Of a DNA stretch of 64,000 nt, positions 7,353-16,836 are shown in pieces. Position 1 is the first letter of the stretch. Every line of letters starts with the position of its first letter. This DNA is from Methanobrevibacter sp. TMH8 (GTDB lineage Archaea > Methanobacteriota > Methanobacteria > Methanobacteriales > Methanobacteriaceae): positions 1-64,000 of the forward strand of contig NZ_JAHLZE010000004.1 of the NCBI RefSeq assembly GCF_020148105.1. The letters run 5' to 3'. The notes under the pieces are model-generated. The model did no database searches, was not told the origin of the DNA, and was given only the letters and a program-made list of their open reading frames with translations. The position numbers and the translations under genes are program-made.

Positions 7353-8633
7353 TCAATCTAAATCTTTTTTATCTGAAATCATATGGTTTTGTTTTACTAG
7401 AACAACTTTATTTGACCCAATATCTTCATAAAGTAAAACATCAGATCCTATTGATGAATTAAATCCTACTTTTACCCCAGGAGAGAAACTTGAGTTTATT
7501 CCAGTTTTTACAGAATCTCCAAAAATTGCTCCAAGTTTACGTCTGCCACTATCAATTTTTTGATCTTTTATAGTTGTTTTAACAGTTTCATTATCAAATC
7601 TTAAATTAGCTACATTAGTTCCAGCAGCTATATTACAATTAGATCCAATTACAGAATCTCCAACATAACTTAAATGATTTACATTAGTATTATCCATTAT
7701 TATTGAATTTTTAATCTCAACAGCATTACCTACATTTACATTATCACCGAAGTAGCTACTGCCCCTTATATAACAATTAGGGCCAATATCACAGTTGTCA
7801 CCAATATAAACATATCCAGTAATGTAAACACCAGATCGAATAACACTACCTTCACCTAAGTGTATATTCCCGTGAATATGAGCACCAGGTTCAACTGTTC
7901 CTTTAATATTAGTTTTAACTGATTTTAAAAAGTATTCATTAATTTCAATAAGTTCCCATGGGCGACCTACATCAAGCCATCGTTTGTTAGACTTGAATCC
8001 CAATATAGTTTTACCATCTTCTATTTGCATAGCTAAAGAATCAGTGATTTCATACTCCCCTCTTGTAGATTTTTGAGTTTTAGCTATTTTTTCAAATATA
8101 TCTTTGTTAAATATATAAATACCTGAGTTAACATAGTTACTTGGTGCTTCTTCAATAGTTGGTTTTTCAATAATTTCTTTAACTATATCACCTTCAAGGC
8201 CTACAACACCAAAAAGAGTTGGATTTTCTACTTCAGTCAGTACCATCAATGTATCAGGATTTTTTTTAGAGTAAGCATCAATAATATTCGTTAAAAGTTC
8301 TGTATCTAATATTATATCCCCGTTTAGAACTATAAACTCTTCATCAACAAAATCCTCACCATATCCAATAGCATTAGCTGTTCCAGATAATTCTTCTTGA
8401 GTTTTATAAGATATATTGACCCCTAGCTCTTTTCCATCCTTAAAATAATTCCGAACCATTGATTCCTTATAATTTACTATTAAAAGAATATCAGTTACTC
8501 CACTCTCTCTTAATGACTCTATATTGTACTGAATAATTGGTTTACCAGCTACAGGAAGCATTGTTTTAGGTTTAGTCAATGTTAACGGCCTCATTCTTGT
8601 TCCCTCACCAGCACTTAAAATTATAGCTTTCAA
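7353..8633 (-). CDS. glmU: GlmU-like sugar-1-phosphate nucleotidylyltransferase/acetyltransferase
   Basis: Bifunctional enzyme expected to acetylate glucosamine-1-phosphate and then couple it to UTP, giving UDP-GlcNAc for pseudomurein and N-glycans. The nucleotidyltransferase domain (about 1-230) starts MKAIILSAGEGTRMRPLT, the NTP-binding loop. Hexapeptide left-handed beta-helix repeats fill about 245-390. I chose TTG 8633 because AGGAGTGAG lies 8 bp upstream and the protein then begins as the family does; GTG 8642 overlaps that site. It follows the mutase gene by about 80 bp. A glucose-1-phosphate thymidylyltransferase role is the main alternative. Confidence 0.85.
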   Translation of the reverse strand: MKAIILSAGEGTRMRPLTLTKPKTMLPVAGKPIIQYNIESLRESGVTDILLIVNYKESMVRNYFKDGKELGVNISYKTQEELSGTANAIGYGEDFVDEEFIVLNGDIILDTELLTNIIDAYSKKNPDTLMVLTEVENPTLFGVVGLEGDIVKEIIEKPTIEEAPSNYVNSGIYIFNKDIFEKIAKTQKSTRGEYEITDSLAMQIEDGKTILGFKSNKRWLDVGRPWELIEINEYFLKSVKTNIKGTVEPGAHIHGNIHLGEGSVIRSGVYITGYVYIGDNCDIGPNCYIRGSSYFGDNVNVGNAVEIKNSIIMDNTNVNHLSYVGDSVIGSNCNIAAGTNVANLRFDNETVKTTIKDQKIDSGRRKLGAIFGDSVKTGINSSFSPGVKVGFNSSIGSDVLLYEDIGSNKVVLVKQNHMISDKKDLD

Positions 8634-8721
8634 AAATCTCACTCCTAACTCTTAATAACCTATTTTATTAACATAAAATTATTATCTAATTTTACTTCCT
8701 TAACTTCCTTAATAAATATTC

Positions 8722-10134
8722 TTAATTTAAATTATCTTTAATAATTTTAGAAGAAATATCTCTTATATTTTCTGCTTTATCAGTAGATTTAGCTTCTAAA
8801 GTTATTCTAATATAATCTTCTGTTCCAGAAGGTCTTACTAAAACCCAACTTCCATCATCAAATGTTAATCTAACACCATCAATAACATTAACATCAGAAA
8901 CATTTATATCATCAATATTAGCAAAAGCAGCTATTAATAAATTTTCCATATCCAACATAACATTAATTTTGTCTTCTTTAGAGCAGATAATCTTTTCTCT
9001 AATATTAGGATAGTTTGGTATTTCATCGAGAAGTTTAGATAATGGACCTTTTTTTGAAACTATTTCTGCCATTCTAAGGCCTGAAAGAATGCCATCAGGA
9101 CACATACAAAAATCAGGATGTAGCCAAGTTCCAGAAGGTTCCCCTCCAAAGACAGCGTCTTTTTCAATTATCACTTCAGCCACATTTACATCTCCAACTT
9201 TTGTTCTTAAAATTTCACCATTTAATTCTGTAATAGCTTCATCCATACATAATCCTGCATCTACAGTTGTGATAATTTTTATATTTGAACTATTGGACTT
9301 TTCAGCCATATATTTGGAAATAATAGCAAGAAGTTTATCAAAATTACCAATTCGACCGTTTTCATCTATTGCCATCATTCTATCAGCATCACCATCATGA
9401 GCAATACCAATATCAGCCCCAGTAGCTAAAACAACTTTCATAAGATCTTGAAGATTTGCTTTATTAGGTTCAGGATTTCTACCTGGGAAAAACCCATCGA
9501 TTTGAGAGTTCAGAGTTATTACTTCACACCCCGCCATTCGAAATATTAATGGAGAAATTTCTGATCCTGCTCCTGAAGCTGAATCTATTACAACTTTTAA
9601 ACCAGGTTTAATATCAGTTATATTCAACAAATCATCGATATATTCTTGTTTAATTTCTTCAATATAATTTATTTTCCCAATGTTTTCCCAACCAACTTCC
9701 TTAAAGTTTTTTGAGTAATAAATTTCTTCAATTTTTTCTTCTTGAGATGGAGTATATGCCATTCCATTTTTATTCCAAATTTTAATTCCATTGTATTGGG
9801 AAGGATTATGAGAGGCAGTAATCATTATTCCAGCAGCAGCATCTAATTTTTCCACTGCATATCCAACAAGAGGAGTTGGAACCATACCTATTTTTAAAAC
9901 ATCACATCCAGATTCAAGTAATCCTGCAGTTATTGCATTTTCAAACATTTTATTAGTTGTTCTTGTATCATAACCAATAACAACATCACCTTCACCACCT
10001 AAATAAGTAGCTAATGCTTTTCCAACATTTAAAGCAAGATTTGTTGTAACTTCACCATCTACTTTCCCCCTTATTCCAGAAGTTCCAAAGAGCTTTTTAT
10101 TCTCTTTAGTGTTTGTTTCAATGTCTTTTAGCAT
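8722..10134 (-). CDS. glmM: Phosphoglucosamine mutase
   Basis: Converts glucosamine-6-phosphate to glucosamine-1-phosphate, the substrate of the next gene product. Motifs are KLFGTSGIRG near 15-24, the phosphoserine loop TASHNP near 103-108, metal loop DGDADR near 250, sugar loop GEPSGTW near 337, and phosphate loop RPSGTEDY near 440. The 470-residue length is normal. The N-terminal tail before FGTSGIRG is slightly long. The neighbours (GlmU-like enzyme downstream) support the glucosamine role better here than for the paralogue at 437-1825. AAGGAAA precedes ATG 10134. Confidence 0.9.
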   Translation of the reverse strand: MLKDIETNTKENKKLFGTSGIRGKVDGEVTTNLALNVGKALATYLGGEGDVVIGYDTRTTNKMFENAITAGLLESGCDVLKIGMVPTPLVGYAVEKLDAAAGIMITASHNPSQYNGIKIWNKNGMAYTPSQEEKIEEIYYSKNFKEVGWENIGKINYIEEIKQEYIDDLLNITDIKPGLKVVIDSASGAGSEISPLIFRMAGCEVITLNSQIDGFFPGRNPEPNKANLQDLMKVVLATGADIGIAHDGDADRMMAIDENGRIGNFDKLLAIISKYMAEKSNSSNIKIITTVDAGLCMDEAITELNGEILRTKVGDVNVAEVIIEKDAVFGGEPSGTWLHPDFCMCPDGILSGLRMAEIVSKKGPLSKLLDEIPNYPNIREKIICSKEDKINVMLDMENLLIAAFANIDDINVSDVNVIDGVRLTFDDGSWVLVRPSGTEDYIRITLEAKSTDKAENIRDISSKIIKDNLN

Positions 10135-10179
10135 TTTCCTTACCCCATATAAATACTATTATAACTACAATTAGGGAAA

Positions 10180-11427
10180 TTAAGCTCCAAATTTAGTAGA
10201 ATTATTCATTAAATCCATTAAAATATTCATTACATCAGATCCACGAATTCTACAAAGTCCACCTTTATAAGCTTCAATTTCACTGAACTTTTTCACATCA
10301 TCAACACGTACTTCAGGACCACTGATTATCATTGGTACTGGGTCTGCTGTATGATCCATAGCTGAAATTGGTGTTGAATGATCTGCAGTTAATATTATAT
10401 AAGAATCTTCGATTTCAAGAAGTCTTTTTATAAGTACTTCATCCACTTTTTCTATAAATTCTAATTTTTCCTGTAAATTTCCATCATGACCTGCTTCATC
10501 AGCACCATCAATGTTAATAAGTAAAAAATTATATTTATCTCCAGTTGCATGACTTATGATTGTATCAGCAATATTTTCGAGGTTTGTATCTACACCACCT
10601 GTTGCCCCATCAACTTCAATAATATCCATACCTGCAAACCGTCCAATTCCCATTATAAGACCTGTTTCAGCTATACAAGCGGATTTAAGATTATATTTAT
10701 CATCAATTGATTCAACTTCAGGTACTGCTCCAGCCCCTCTTGGAATAATTATATTTGCAGGAGGTTCATTATTCTTTTCCCTTTCTTGATTGACTGGATG
10801 ATTTTTTATCATTTCATAAGATTTATTAACAATTTTATTTAATAGATCTGCAGTTCTTTTTGCTTCTTCTGTATCATCAGTTGGAAGAACTATTTTTGGA
10901 ATTTTACCCTCTTTTTTAGGATCTGCATCAGTAACAGCATCAGAAAGAGGTTTATTTCCTGTTGCTCTTAGAACAAGAACCGCCCTATGGCCAGTAGATT
11001 CTTTAAATATAATTTTTACATCTTCATACCCTTCAATAACCATAGTATTTAATTCATCAATGATTTCTTTAGTTCCTTCTCTTATTCTTCCAGCTCTTCT
11101 ATCAGTAATAATCTTATTATCATCAGCTGTAGAAAAATTACATCTGAAAGCTATATCTCCAGGAATAATATTTAATCCAACTCCAGATGCTTCAAAAGGA
11201 CCCCTACCAGTGTAAACTACATATGGATCATAACCAAGTATTGAAATATGAGCCGTATCACTTCCAGGAATTATTCCTGGTTTAATAGAGTCCATCAATC
11301 CATTAATTCCTTTTTCTGCCATTTTATCCATATTTGGAGTATTAGCTGCTTGCAAAGGAGTCATATTATTTAAATCTTTCAGTGGGCGATCTCCTAGCCC
11401 ATCCATAATCAGAATCATTCCTTTCAT
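10180..11427 (-). CDS. apgM: 2,3-bisphosphoglycerate-independent phosphoglycerate mutase, archaeal type
   Basis: Interconverts 3- and 2-phosphoglycerate in gluconeogenesis. Member of the alkaline phosphatase-like superfamily. Visible features: metal Asp9 and the IMDGLGDRP start, the phosphoserine segment GSDTAHISILGYDP (Ser56), TGRGPFEASG near 75, and the metal motif TADHSTP near 348. At 415 residues it matches ApgM rather than the longer bacterial iPGM. GTGAT lies just before ATG 11427. It heads a minus-strand run with glmM and glmU, 45 bp from glmM, so cotranscription is likely. Confidence 0.92.
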   Translation of the reverse strand: MKGMILIMDGLGDRPLKDLNNMTPLQAANTPNMDKMAEKGINGLMDSIKPGIIPGSDTAHISILGYDPYVVYTGRGPFEASGVGLNIIPGDIAFRCNFSTADDNKIITDRRAGRIREGTKEIIDELNTMVIEGYEDVKIIFKESTGHRAVLVLRATGNKPLSDAVTDADPKKEGKIPKIVLPTDDTEEAKRTADLLNKIVNKSYEMIKNHPVNQEREKNNEPPANIIIPRGAGAVPEVESIDDKYNLKSACIAETGLIMGIGRFAGMDIIEVDGATGGVDTNLENIADTIISHATGDKYNFLLINIDGADEAGHDGNLQEKLEFIEKVDEVLIKRLLEIEDSYIILTADHSTPISAMDHTADPVPMIISGPEVRVDDVKKFSEIEAYKGGLCRIRGSDVMNILMDLMNNSTKFGA

Positions 11428-11857
11428 GAAATCACTTGTTTTTTATCAGTTAGTCAAGTTTTATATAATTGTAATTTAATCAGTTTTATCAAAATTGAGT
11501 TTAAAACTCAAGTTTGGAATATATTCTCATACTATGACATTTCACACACCATAACATGAAAATTATAAACTCAATATTATATTGTAATTATATTGTTATT
11601 TAGAACATATAAGTTTTTAATTAATATTAAGAAAAAGTCATTAAAAACATATTTGTTATTAATTAGATTAAGGTGATTAAATCAAGAAATAAAAAATGAA
11701 AATAAAATCTGGATTAACAATTTAAAAATTAAATTAAATTAAATAAAAATAGATAAAATACAATAAATTAGGTTAAAATAAAATAAATAAAAATAAGGTA
11801 ACAATAAGATAAATAAAAATAAAACTAAAATAAATAAAAACAGAACAACATCAACAT
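11428..11857. other. Intergenic region: apgM promoter side and DUF92 terminator side
   Basis: The right half (about 11690-11857) is an array of A-rich runs, which read as T runs on the minus strand directly past the DUF92 stop and probably act as its terminator. The left half is mixed AT-rich sequence upstream of apgM. No ORF or RNA gene is supported. Confidence 0.45.
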
Positions 11858-12556
11858 CTAAAAAGTAGAAATTATACCAATAATAGCTCCAGTAATAGTA
11901 GCTAAAAGATTTACATGTTCATTATTTATTATATTTCTTCTTTCTAAGACAGCTCCAAGAATACTATCCATAAAGCATCCTACAGTTCCTGCAATTATTG
12001 CAACTTTAAGTGAAAGAAAAGGATCTGATATTATTCCAAGTAAGAAAGCAGCTACCCCAATAATTCCTGCACCCAGTATTCCAACAAAAGTACCTAGAAC
12101 AGAAACCGCACCATCAGTTCCAGGCTCTACCTTTCTAAAAGTAGTTATAAGGCGAGGTTTTTGGAGTATTCCAATTTCACTTGCCATAGTATCTGCAGTA
12201 GCTGTTGCAACTGCTCCAATAAATCCTCCTATAAAAGGAAGGTAATAACCTCCGAAAGCTGCCATTATAAAAGCTATAACACCATTAGAAATAACATTTT
12301 TTGCAGTTCTCTTTCCTTCATATATTCCTAAATTTTGTTTATAATATTTACTTTGTCTTGTAGCTATAAGACTTAAAATCAAGAAAATAAGGATTAAAAT
12401 TAACCAACTAATACCTGCAGAAAATAAAATTATTATTCCCATAATAACCATTGCAAGAGTTCCCCAAACATCAAGAGCTTTTCGTTTATATATAAAAGCT
12501 CCAAATATCAGCAATAAAATTAAAGAAATCCCATTTATTATCAAGGCCTGTTCCAT
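11858..12556 (-). CDS. DUF92/TIGR00297 family membrane protein
   Basis: Integral membrane protein with about six to seven hydrophobic spans and the family features GGYYLPFIGGFIGAVATATADTMASE near the middle and DGAVSVLGTFVG further on. Eukaryotic relatives include VTE6 (phytyl-phosphate kinase), so a CTP-dependent polyprenyl-phosphate kinase role in archaeal lipid recycling is possible but unproved here. I chose ATG 12556: a TATA box sits at 12587-12598, inside the longer frame that opens at 12613, and GTGAT lies directly before 12556. Transcribed alone. Confidence 0.75.
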   Translation of the reverse strand: MEQALIINGISLILLLIFGAFIYKRKALDVWGTLAMVIMGIIILFSAGISWLILILIFLILSLIATRQSKYYKQNLGIYEGKRTAKNVISNGVIAFIMAAFGGYYLPFIGGFIGAVATATADTMASEIGILQKPRLITTFRKVEPGTDGAVSVLGTFVGILGAGIIGVAAFLLGIISDPFLSLKVAIIAGTVGCFMDSILGAVLERRNIINNEHVNLLATITGAIIGIISTF

Positions 12557-12586
12557 ACAATCACTCATTGATAGATTTGTCGTAAG

Positions 12587-12598
12587 ATTTATATAAAT
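12587..12598 (-). promoter_or_regulatory. TATA box of the DUF92 gene
   Basis: ATTTATATAAAT on the minus strand, centred 36 bp upstream of ATG 12556. The predicted RNA start near 12567 leaves a leader of about 11 nt with a GTGAT site, which rules out the longer frame starting at 12613. Confidence 0.6.
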
Positions 12599-12659
12599 AT
12601 ACCGAAAATCCATTTGAATGATAAATTAATTATAAAAACTAATTTATTCTATTAATATT

Positions 12660-12972
12660 TTTAAAAAGAAATTTATAACAAAAATAATGAAAAAATAATG
12701 CCATATAATAAGAATATAGAAAATTAAAAATTAAAACAAGCTAAATTAAAGATTTTAATAATTAAAATAAATAATATAAGAGAATTGGAGAAAAAAATGA
12801 AAATAATCTAAAAAAATATAAAAAATATAAAAATAAACAGAATATAATCTAAAAAAATGCAGAAATAATCTAAAAATAATCTAAAAAAAATATAAAAATA
12901 ATTTAAAATACTGTAAAATACTGTAAAAAGAATATAAAAAAATATAAAAAAATATAAAAATAATCTTAGAAA
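12660..12972 (-). terminator. T-rich array after S3Ae
   Basis: Some 300 bp of short A runs on the plus strand, including repeated ctaaaaaa and tataaaaa units, begin directly after the S3Ae stop at 12973. On the transcribed minus strand they are successive T runs, the known signal for archaeal RNA polymerase release. No ORF is supported in this stretch. Confidence 0.5.
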
Positions 12973-13551
12973 TTAATCTAAGACTTTACTTTTAATAATT
13001 TCTACCCTTTTAAGTGGGTAAATCTTTTTAGCTCTATGATAGATTTCAGAAGCCATTCTTCCATTGACAGAAGTTTCAATAACATCTTCATAACTTCTTT
13101 CACTAGCTAATTTTTCAACTAGTTCAGTGATAGTTTCTCTCATGAACTTTTGTTGAGAAGATTTAGATCTTCGTGTAGTAATAGCTAAAACATGAAGTTT
13201 CATTTTATGATCGTCTTTAGTTTTAATGTAAACATGGGTATCGATTCTACTGGTTCCTCTTCTAATCATACTTCTAACATAATCAGTAGTTACTTTATGA
13301 CCAGTAAATTTAGTATTAGCTATATCTCCAGCTACATTATCCACTTCAAATTTTAATTTGATGTATTGTTTAGAGAAATCACCTGTTAATTCCCTCATAG
13401 TGACTTCTACTCCTCTTCCTTTTAAAAATTCAGGATCTCTTGAAGGAGTTTCTCCTATTTCTTTATCTCCAAAAGCTACAGGGGTTTTGATAGTATACCA
13501 AGATTTTTCTTTCCATGTATCACGTACTCTTCTTCTTTTTGCCTTTGCCAT
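12973..13551 (-). CDS. rps3ae: 30S ribosomal protein S3Ae (eS1)
   Basis: Small-subunit ribosomal protein of the archaeal/eukaryotic eS1 family. The start MAKAKRRRVRDTWKEKSWY and the segments RELTGDFSKQYIKLKFEV and MRRGTSRIDTHVYIKT-like (near residue 96) are characteristic. The 192-residue length is normal and the N-terminus is strongly basic. GGATG precedes ATG 13551. Single gene, followed by a long T-rich terminator. Confidence 0.95.
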   Translation of the reverse strand: MAKAKRRRVRDTWKEKSWYTIKTPVAFGDKEIGETPSRDPEFLKGRGVEVTMRELTGDFSKQYIKLKFEVDNVAGDIANTKFTGHKVTTDYVRSMIRRGTSRIDTHVYIKTKDDHKMKLHVLAITTRRSKSSQQKFMRETITELVEKLASERSYEDVIETSVNGRMASEIYHRAKKIYPLKRVEIIKSKVLD

Positions 13552-14102
13552 ATATATAACATCCTTTAATTTTTATTTGAAAAAATTTTTTATTTTTTCC
13601 TTTGAATAATCTTTGATTTATTAATGTTAGAAAATCTTTGATTTTCTTTATTTAATTTTTTAGTTTGTAATTTTAATTTTTAAGCTTTAAATAATATAGA
13701 TATAATATAAATAATCTGTAAAAAAATTATATACTAAAATATTATAAAACAAAGCTTAAATTATCAAATAATTTAAATTTTAAATAATATTATTAAAGTT
13801 TTATATAAAATTAGATAATACTATCTATAATAAGATATAAAAACAATAAAATTAACCAAAATTAGGTAATTAGCTATAAAACTATCCAATTCATAAATCT
13901 GATATTGGACTCAATCCAAATATTAGTAAAAATTGTTCATAATAAAGTTTTAAAATGCTTTAAAACCCGCCCATAAAGGTTAATATAACATTTAAGTTTA
14001 TCATATTTAAAGTTTTTGAAGAGATATAATAATGAAATTTATAAAAATAAAATATCTTATAAATTCATCTATAACTTTCAAATTAATTAAAATATTAAAA
14101 AA
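13552..14102. other. Intergenic region upstream of S3Ae
   Basis: Mostly AT-rich sequence with several short inverted repeats, for example TTGGA/TCCAA at 13902-13917. One GC-richer patch, AACCCGCCC at about 13963-13972, stands out and could belong to a small RNA, but no promoter-hairpin-terminator set could be assembled. No ORF is supported. Confidence 0.35.
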
Positions 14103-14158
14103 GTTAAAAAGCTAAAAAACTAAAAAACTAAAAAGTTAAAAAGTTAAAAAGTTAAAAA
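14103..14158 (-). terminator. 8-bp tandem repeat acting as a T-run terminator
   Basis: Seven units of period 8 (gttaaaaa, gctaaaaa, actaaaaa x2, gttaaaaa x3) lie 15 bp past the flavodoxin stop. On the minus strand each unit is a TTTTTA(G/A)(C/T) run, giving seven regularly spaced T tracts. Terminator role is inferred from archaeal practice. Confidence 0.55.
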
Positions 14159-14172
14159 AATTAATCCAAAAT

Positions 14173-14625
14173 TCACTCTAATAAAGATTTTGCAAAGTTT
14201 TTAGCATTATCTAAATCTTCTTCATTGGGTCGGCCTTTATTAATCCCACCAACAAGTTTTAAAGGACCAAAAGTATCAAAACATTTACAAGTAAAGTTAG
14301 CAATGACATTAAATCCTTTAGAACTTAATAATTCTTCAAATTTCTCATTGTACTCTTCTTTACTTCGACCACTTGTAGTGAAAATAAATGTCTTTTGATT
14401 ATCCATATGTTCTGTAGTTTCTATAAACTTTTTTATATTTTTATGAATTTTCCCATAATAAATACCAGAACCAAAACCAACTAAATCATAATCATCGAGA
14501 TTTTTATGAGAATCAGTGAAATTTCTAACATTTACTAATTCTGCATCAATTTCATCAGCTATGACTTTAGCTATTTTTTCAGTGTTATTATGATGAATAG
14601 ATTCATAAATAACTATTGATTTCAT
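14173..14625 (-). CDS. Flavodoxin family protein
   Basis: Small FMN-binding electron carrier. The N-terminal phosphate loop MKSIVIYESIHHNNTEKIA fits the flavodoxin fold, followed by DLVGFGSGIYYGK (FMN ring loop) and FIFTTSGRSK. About 150 residues, normal for the family. I chose ATG 14625, since GGGGAT sits 7 bp before it while the in-frame ATG 14637 overlaps that site. It lies in a small minus-strand run of redox genes with a NifX/NifB-like and an iron-sulfur flavoprotein gene, though spacing suggests separate transcripts. Partner enzymes are unknown. Confidence 0.82.
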   Translation of the reverse strand: MKSIVIYESIHHNNTEKIAKVIADEIDAELVNVRNFTDSHKNLDDYDLVGFGSGIYYGKIHKNIKKFIETTEHMDNQKTFIFTTSGRSKEEYNEKFEELLSSKGFNVIANFTCKCFDTFGPLKLVGGINKGRPNEEDLDNAKNFAKSLLE

Positions 14626-14722
14626 TTTTATCCCCATTTAAAATTAATTCAATGTATTAAATTCAATATATAATATAGCAATAAAAAAAATAAAAAAATA
14701 AAAAATAAAAAATTTCATATGA

Positions 14723-15058
14723 TTATAAAGGAGACTTCATAAACTTATAGTGTTCAATATAACGATTTAAAACTTCATCAATAGGACCTTCATCTTGAAC
14801 AAGTTTTAAACCTGCTTCTTCAATTCCAAATTTTGATTTAAATCCTGCTTGAACACAAATAACCACATCACAATCATCAATGGTGTTTAAAGTTTTCATC
14901 CACTGATGTTTCGCTCCAGGTTCAAATTCAACAGTCCGCCTTTCAACAAAGGTTTTATTATTCCCATCTTCATCAAAATCAAAAATACAGATAGATCTAG
15001 CTTTTCCAAAATGAAGATCTACATCTTTTCCATTTGATGATGCAACAGCTATTCTCAT
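14723..15058 (-). CDS. NifX/NifB-associated dinitrogenase cofactor-like protein
   Basis: 111-residue protein of the family that binds iron-molybdenum cofactor precursors (NifX, NafY, C-terminal NifB). Typical start MRIAVASSNGKDVDLHFGKA, with the conserved HFG at residues 16-18, then VVICVQAGFKSKFGIEEAG and a C-terminal helix. No nif genes are adjacent, so a role in nitrogen fixation is not implied; methanogens hold several free-standing copies of unknown task. It may scaffold or sense an Fe-S cluster. The region between this gene and the flavodoxin gene is 85 bp and A-rich. Confidence 0.8.
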   Translation of the reverse strand: MRIAVASSNGKDVDLHFGKARSICIFDFDEDGNNKTFVERRTVEFEPGAKHQWMKTLNTIDDCDVVICVQAGFKSKFGIEEAGLKLVQDEGPIDEVLNRYIEHYKFMKSPL

Positions 15059-15230
15059 AATTGTTTTCTCGTGTTTTAATAATATTTATTCTAATAATAT
15101 CAATAATAAGAGAATTTAATAATATTACTAATAATATTAACTATTAGCCAACAGGATTAAATATTAACTAATAATATTAACTATTAGCTAATAGTTTTGA
15201 CTATTAAATAATAATATTAATCAATTTCAA

Positions 15231-15800
15231 TTAATCTCTAATTTTTTGAATCAATTTAGCTACATTTTCTCCAAATAGCTTAATAGTGCCTATTCCTTCT
15301 TCATCAGAATCAGCTGTTCCCTCTTCCAGAGCAAAAACCATGTTCCAGTAATCTGAACCAACCATGATCATATTGTTTATTGGAAATACCATTGCCATTT
15401 CTTGAAGAGTGAGAGTTTGGCCTCCACGTCTAGCTACAGCTATTGGACCTCCAACCATCCAAGAAAGAAATTGGTCTGTTCCACGGGATACTTTACCAAT
15501 TCTCTGGAGTGCTGCCATGATATCTCCCCTGGCTGTACCAAAATAAACTGGAGCAGCTGGAATAAAACCATCAGCAGTTCTTATTTTTTCAATAATTTCA
15601 TCAAGCCCATCTTTAAGTACACAGTTGCCCTTTTCTACACATTTGTTGCAAGCTATACAAGATTCAATTTTCATTCCTCTTAAACTAAGAACTTCAGTAG
15701 TTAAACCATTTTTTTCTATTTCTTCTGCACATATATCTAATACTTGTACTGTATTACTATTTTTTCTAGGACTTCCACTTAATAAAATTACATCAGCCAT
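15231..15800 (-). CDS. Iron-sulfur flavoprotein (NADPH-dependent FMN reductase fold)
   Basis: Flavodoxin-like fold with an FMN phosphate loop SGSPRKNSNT (8-17) and a compact four-cysteine motif Cys48, Cys51, Cys54, Cys60 (CIACNKCVEKGNC) that binds one [4Fe-4S] cluster. These are the marks of the methanogen iron-sulfur flavoprotein family, dimers that pass electrons from ferredoxin to oxygen species or other acceptors. At 189 residues it matches the family. AGGAG precedes ATG 15800. A role in oxygen defence is inference. Confidence 0.87.
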   Translation of the reverse strand: MADVILLSGSPRKNSNTVQVLDICAEEIEKNGLTTEVLSLRGMKIESCIACNKCVEKGNCVLKDGLDEIIEKIRTADGFIPAAPVYFGTARGDIMAALQRIGKVSRGTDQFLSWMVGGPIAVARRGGQTLTLQEMAMVFPINNMIMVGSDYWNMVFALEEGTADSDEEGIGTIKLFGENVAKLIQKIRD

Positions 15801-16401
15801 TTTAACTTACTCCTAAATGAATATTACTTTTTATATTTTATTATAATATATAATATATATTATTTTAATATAATTTTTTAATATAATATTTAATTTATAA
15901 TTATAAAAATATATTTTAATAATTAAATTTTATACATTTTTATATAATTTAAATACAATTTTTTTAAAAAAAAATTTAAAAATACTATTAAACAATTATT
16001 AATAGGTTTTTAATAAATTTGTTTTTCATTTTAATTATATTTTTCTTTAAATAAATTTCTTTAAATAGAAATTCTTAAATCAAAATCAATATTTAATCAA
16101 GATTAGTTAGTTAAAAACAATCAATCAAAAATTAAACAAAAACAATTACACAAAAATCATCAAAGATACTTCCAGAAAATAGTTAAATTTAAATAGTATA
16201 ACGTTAAAAACATTTAACAAAAAGTAAATAGTTCTTTACAAAATGTAAATAAGATTAAACATGAATATTAAAAATTATATTTTAGAAAAATTATTTTAAA
16301 AAATTATTTTAATATTTAATATATGATTTTAATATATGATGTTTAAAGTTGATAAATGAGTATTATAAATAATAAAAATGAAAAAAAGGAAGTATAAAAC
16401 C
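15801..16401. other. Intergenic region between the divergent flavoprotein and DUF2178 genes
   Basis: Very AT-rich. It holds repeated GTAAA/TTTAC half-sites: GTAAA-N6-TTTAC and TTTAC-AAAAT-GTAAA at about 16223-16249. These could be operator half-sites for the HTH regulator encoded downstream. No additional gene is supported. Confidence 0.4.
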
Positions 16402-16818
16402 ATGGAAATAAAAACAATTGCGATAATAGAAACTATACTATCTAGTATTGTGACCATATTATGGATTTTAGGATTAATATTTGCAGACATTAATTTATTC
16501 ATATTAGCTATGATTGTGTTAATAATAGCTATAATTCCAGCTATCAAGTATTTCAGTCAAATTGACGAATATTTTAGAAAAAGAGGTGGAAAAGTAGTAG
16601 ATGATGAAAGAACACAACATATTGAAGCTAAATCATCACTACCCGCTTTTGCAACAGTATTAGTAGTAAGTATCTATTCAGCAGTAGCTATATTCACTCT
16701 TAGAAATGTATATCCACAATATACTGATTTAGCTTATCCATTTTTTATCATAGCAATTATAGGATTTGTAGTTTATATGGTGAGCAATACTTATTATAAA
16801 AGAAAATATAGTGATTAA
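16402..16818 (+). CDS. DUF2178 membrane protein
   Basis: About 138 residues with two N-terminal membrane spans (roughly 5-25 and 28-48), a charged loop with YFRKRGG and the DDERTQHIEAKSS signature, and two more spans (about 75-93 and 108-128). DUF2178 proteins are usually encoded directly before a small HTH repressor, as here. The function is unknown. I favour ATG 16402 because AGGAAG lies about 10 bp upstream; ATG 16378 has no such site. The HTH gene follows after 147 bp. Confidence 0.75.
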   Translation: MEIKTIAIIETILSSIVTILWILGLIFADINLFILAMIVLIIAIIPAIKYFSQIDEYFRKRGGKVVDDERTQHIEAKSSLPAFATVLVVSIYSAVAIFTLRNVYPQYTDLAYPFFIIAIIGFVVYMVSNTYYKRKYSD

Positions 16819-16836
16819 AAGAAAATAAAATAAGAT

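Noticed and set aside
13960-13980. Small RNA at the G/C-rich patch AACCCGCCC
   Set aside because: Only a weak AACC/GGTT stem could be drawn and no promoter-terminator pair; C/D box motifs not found.
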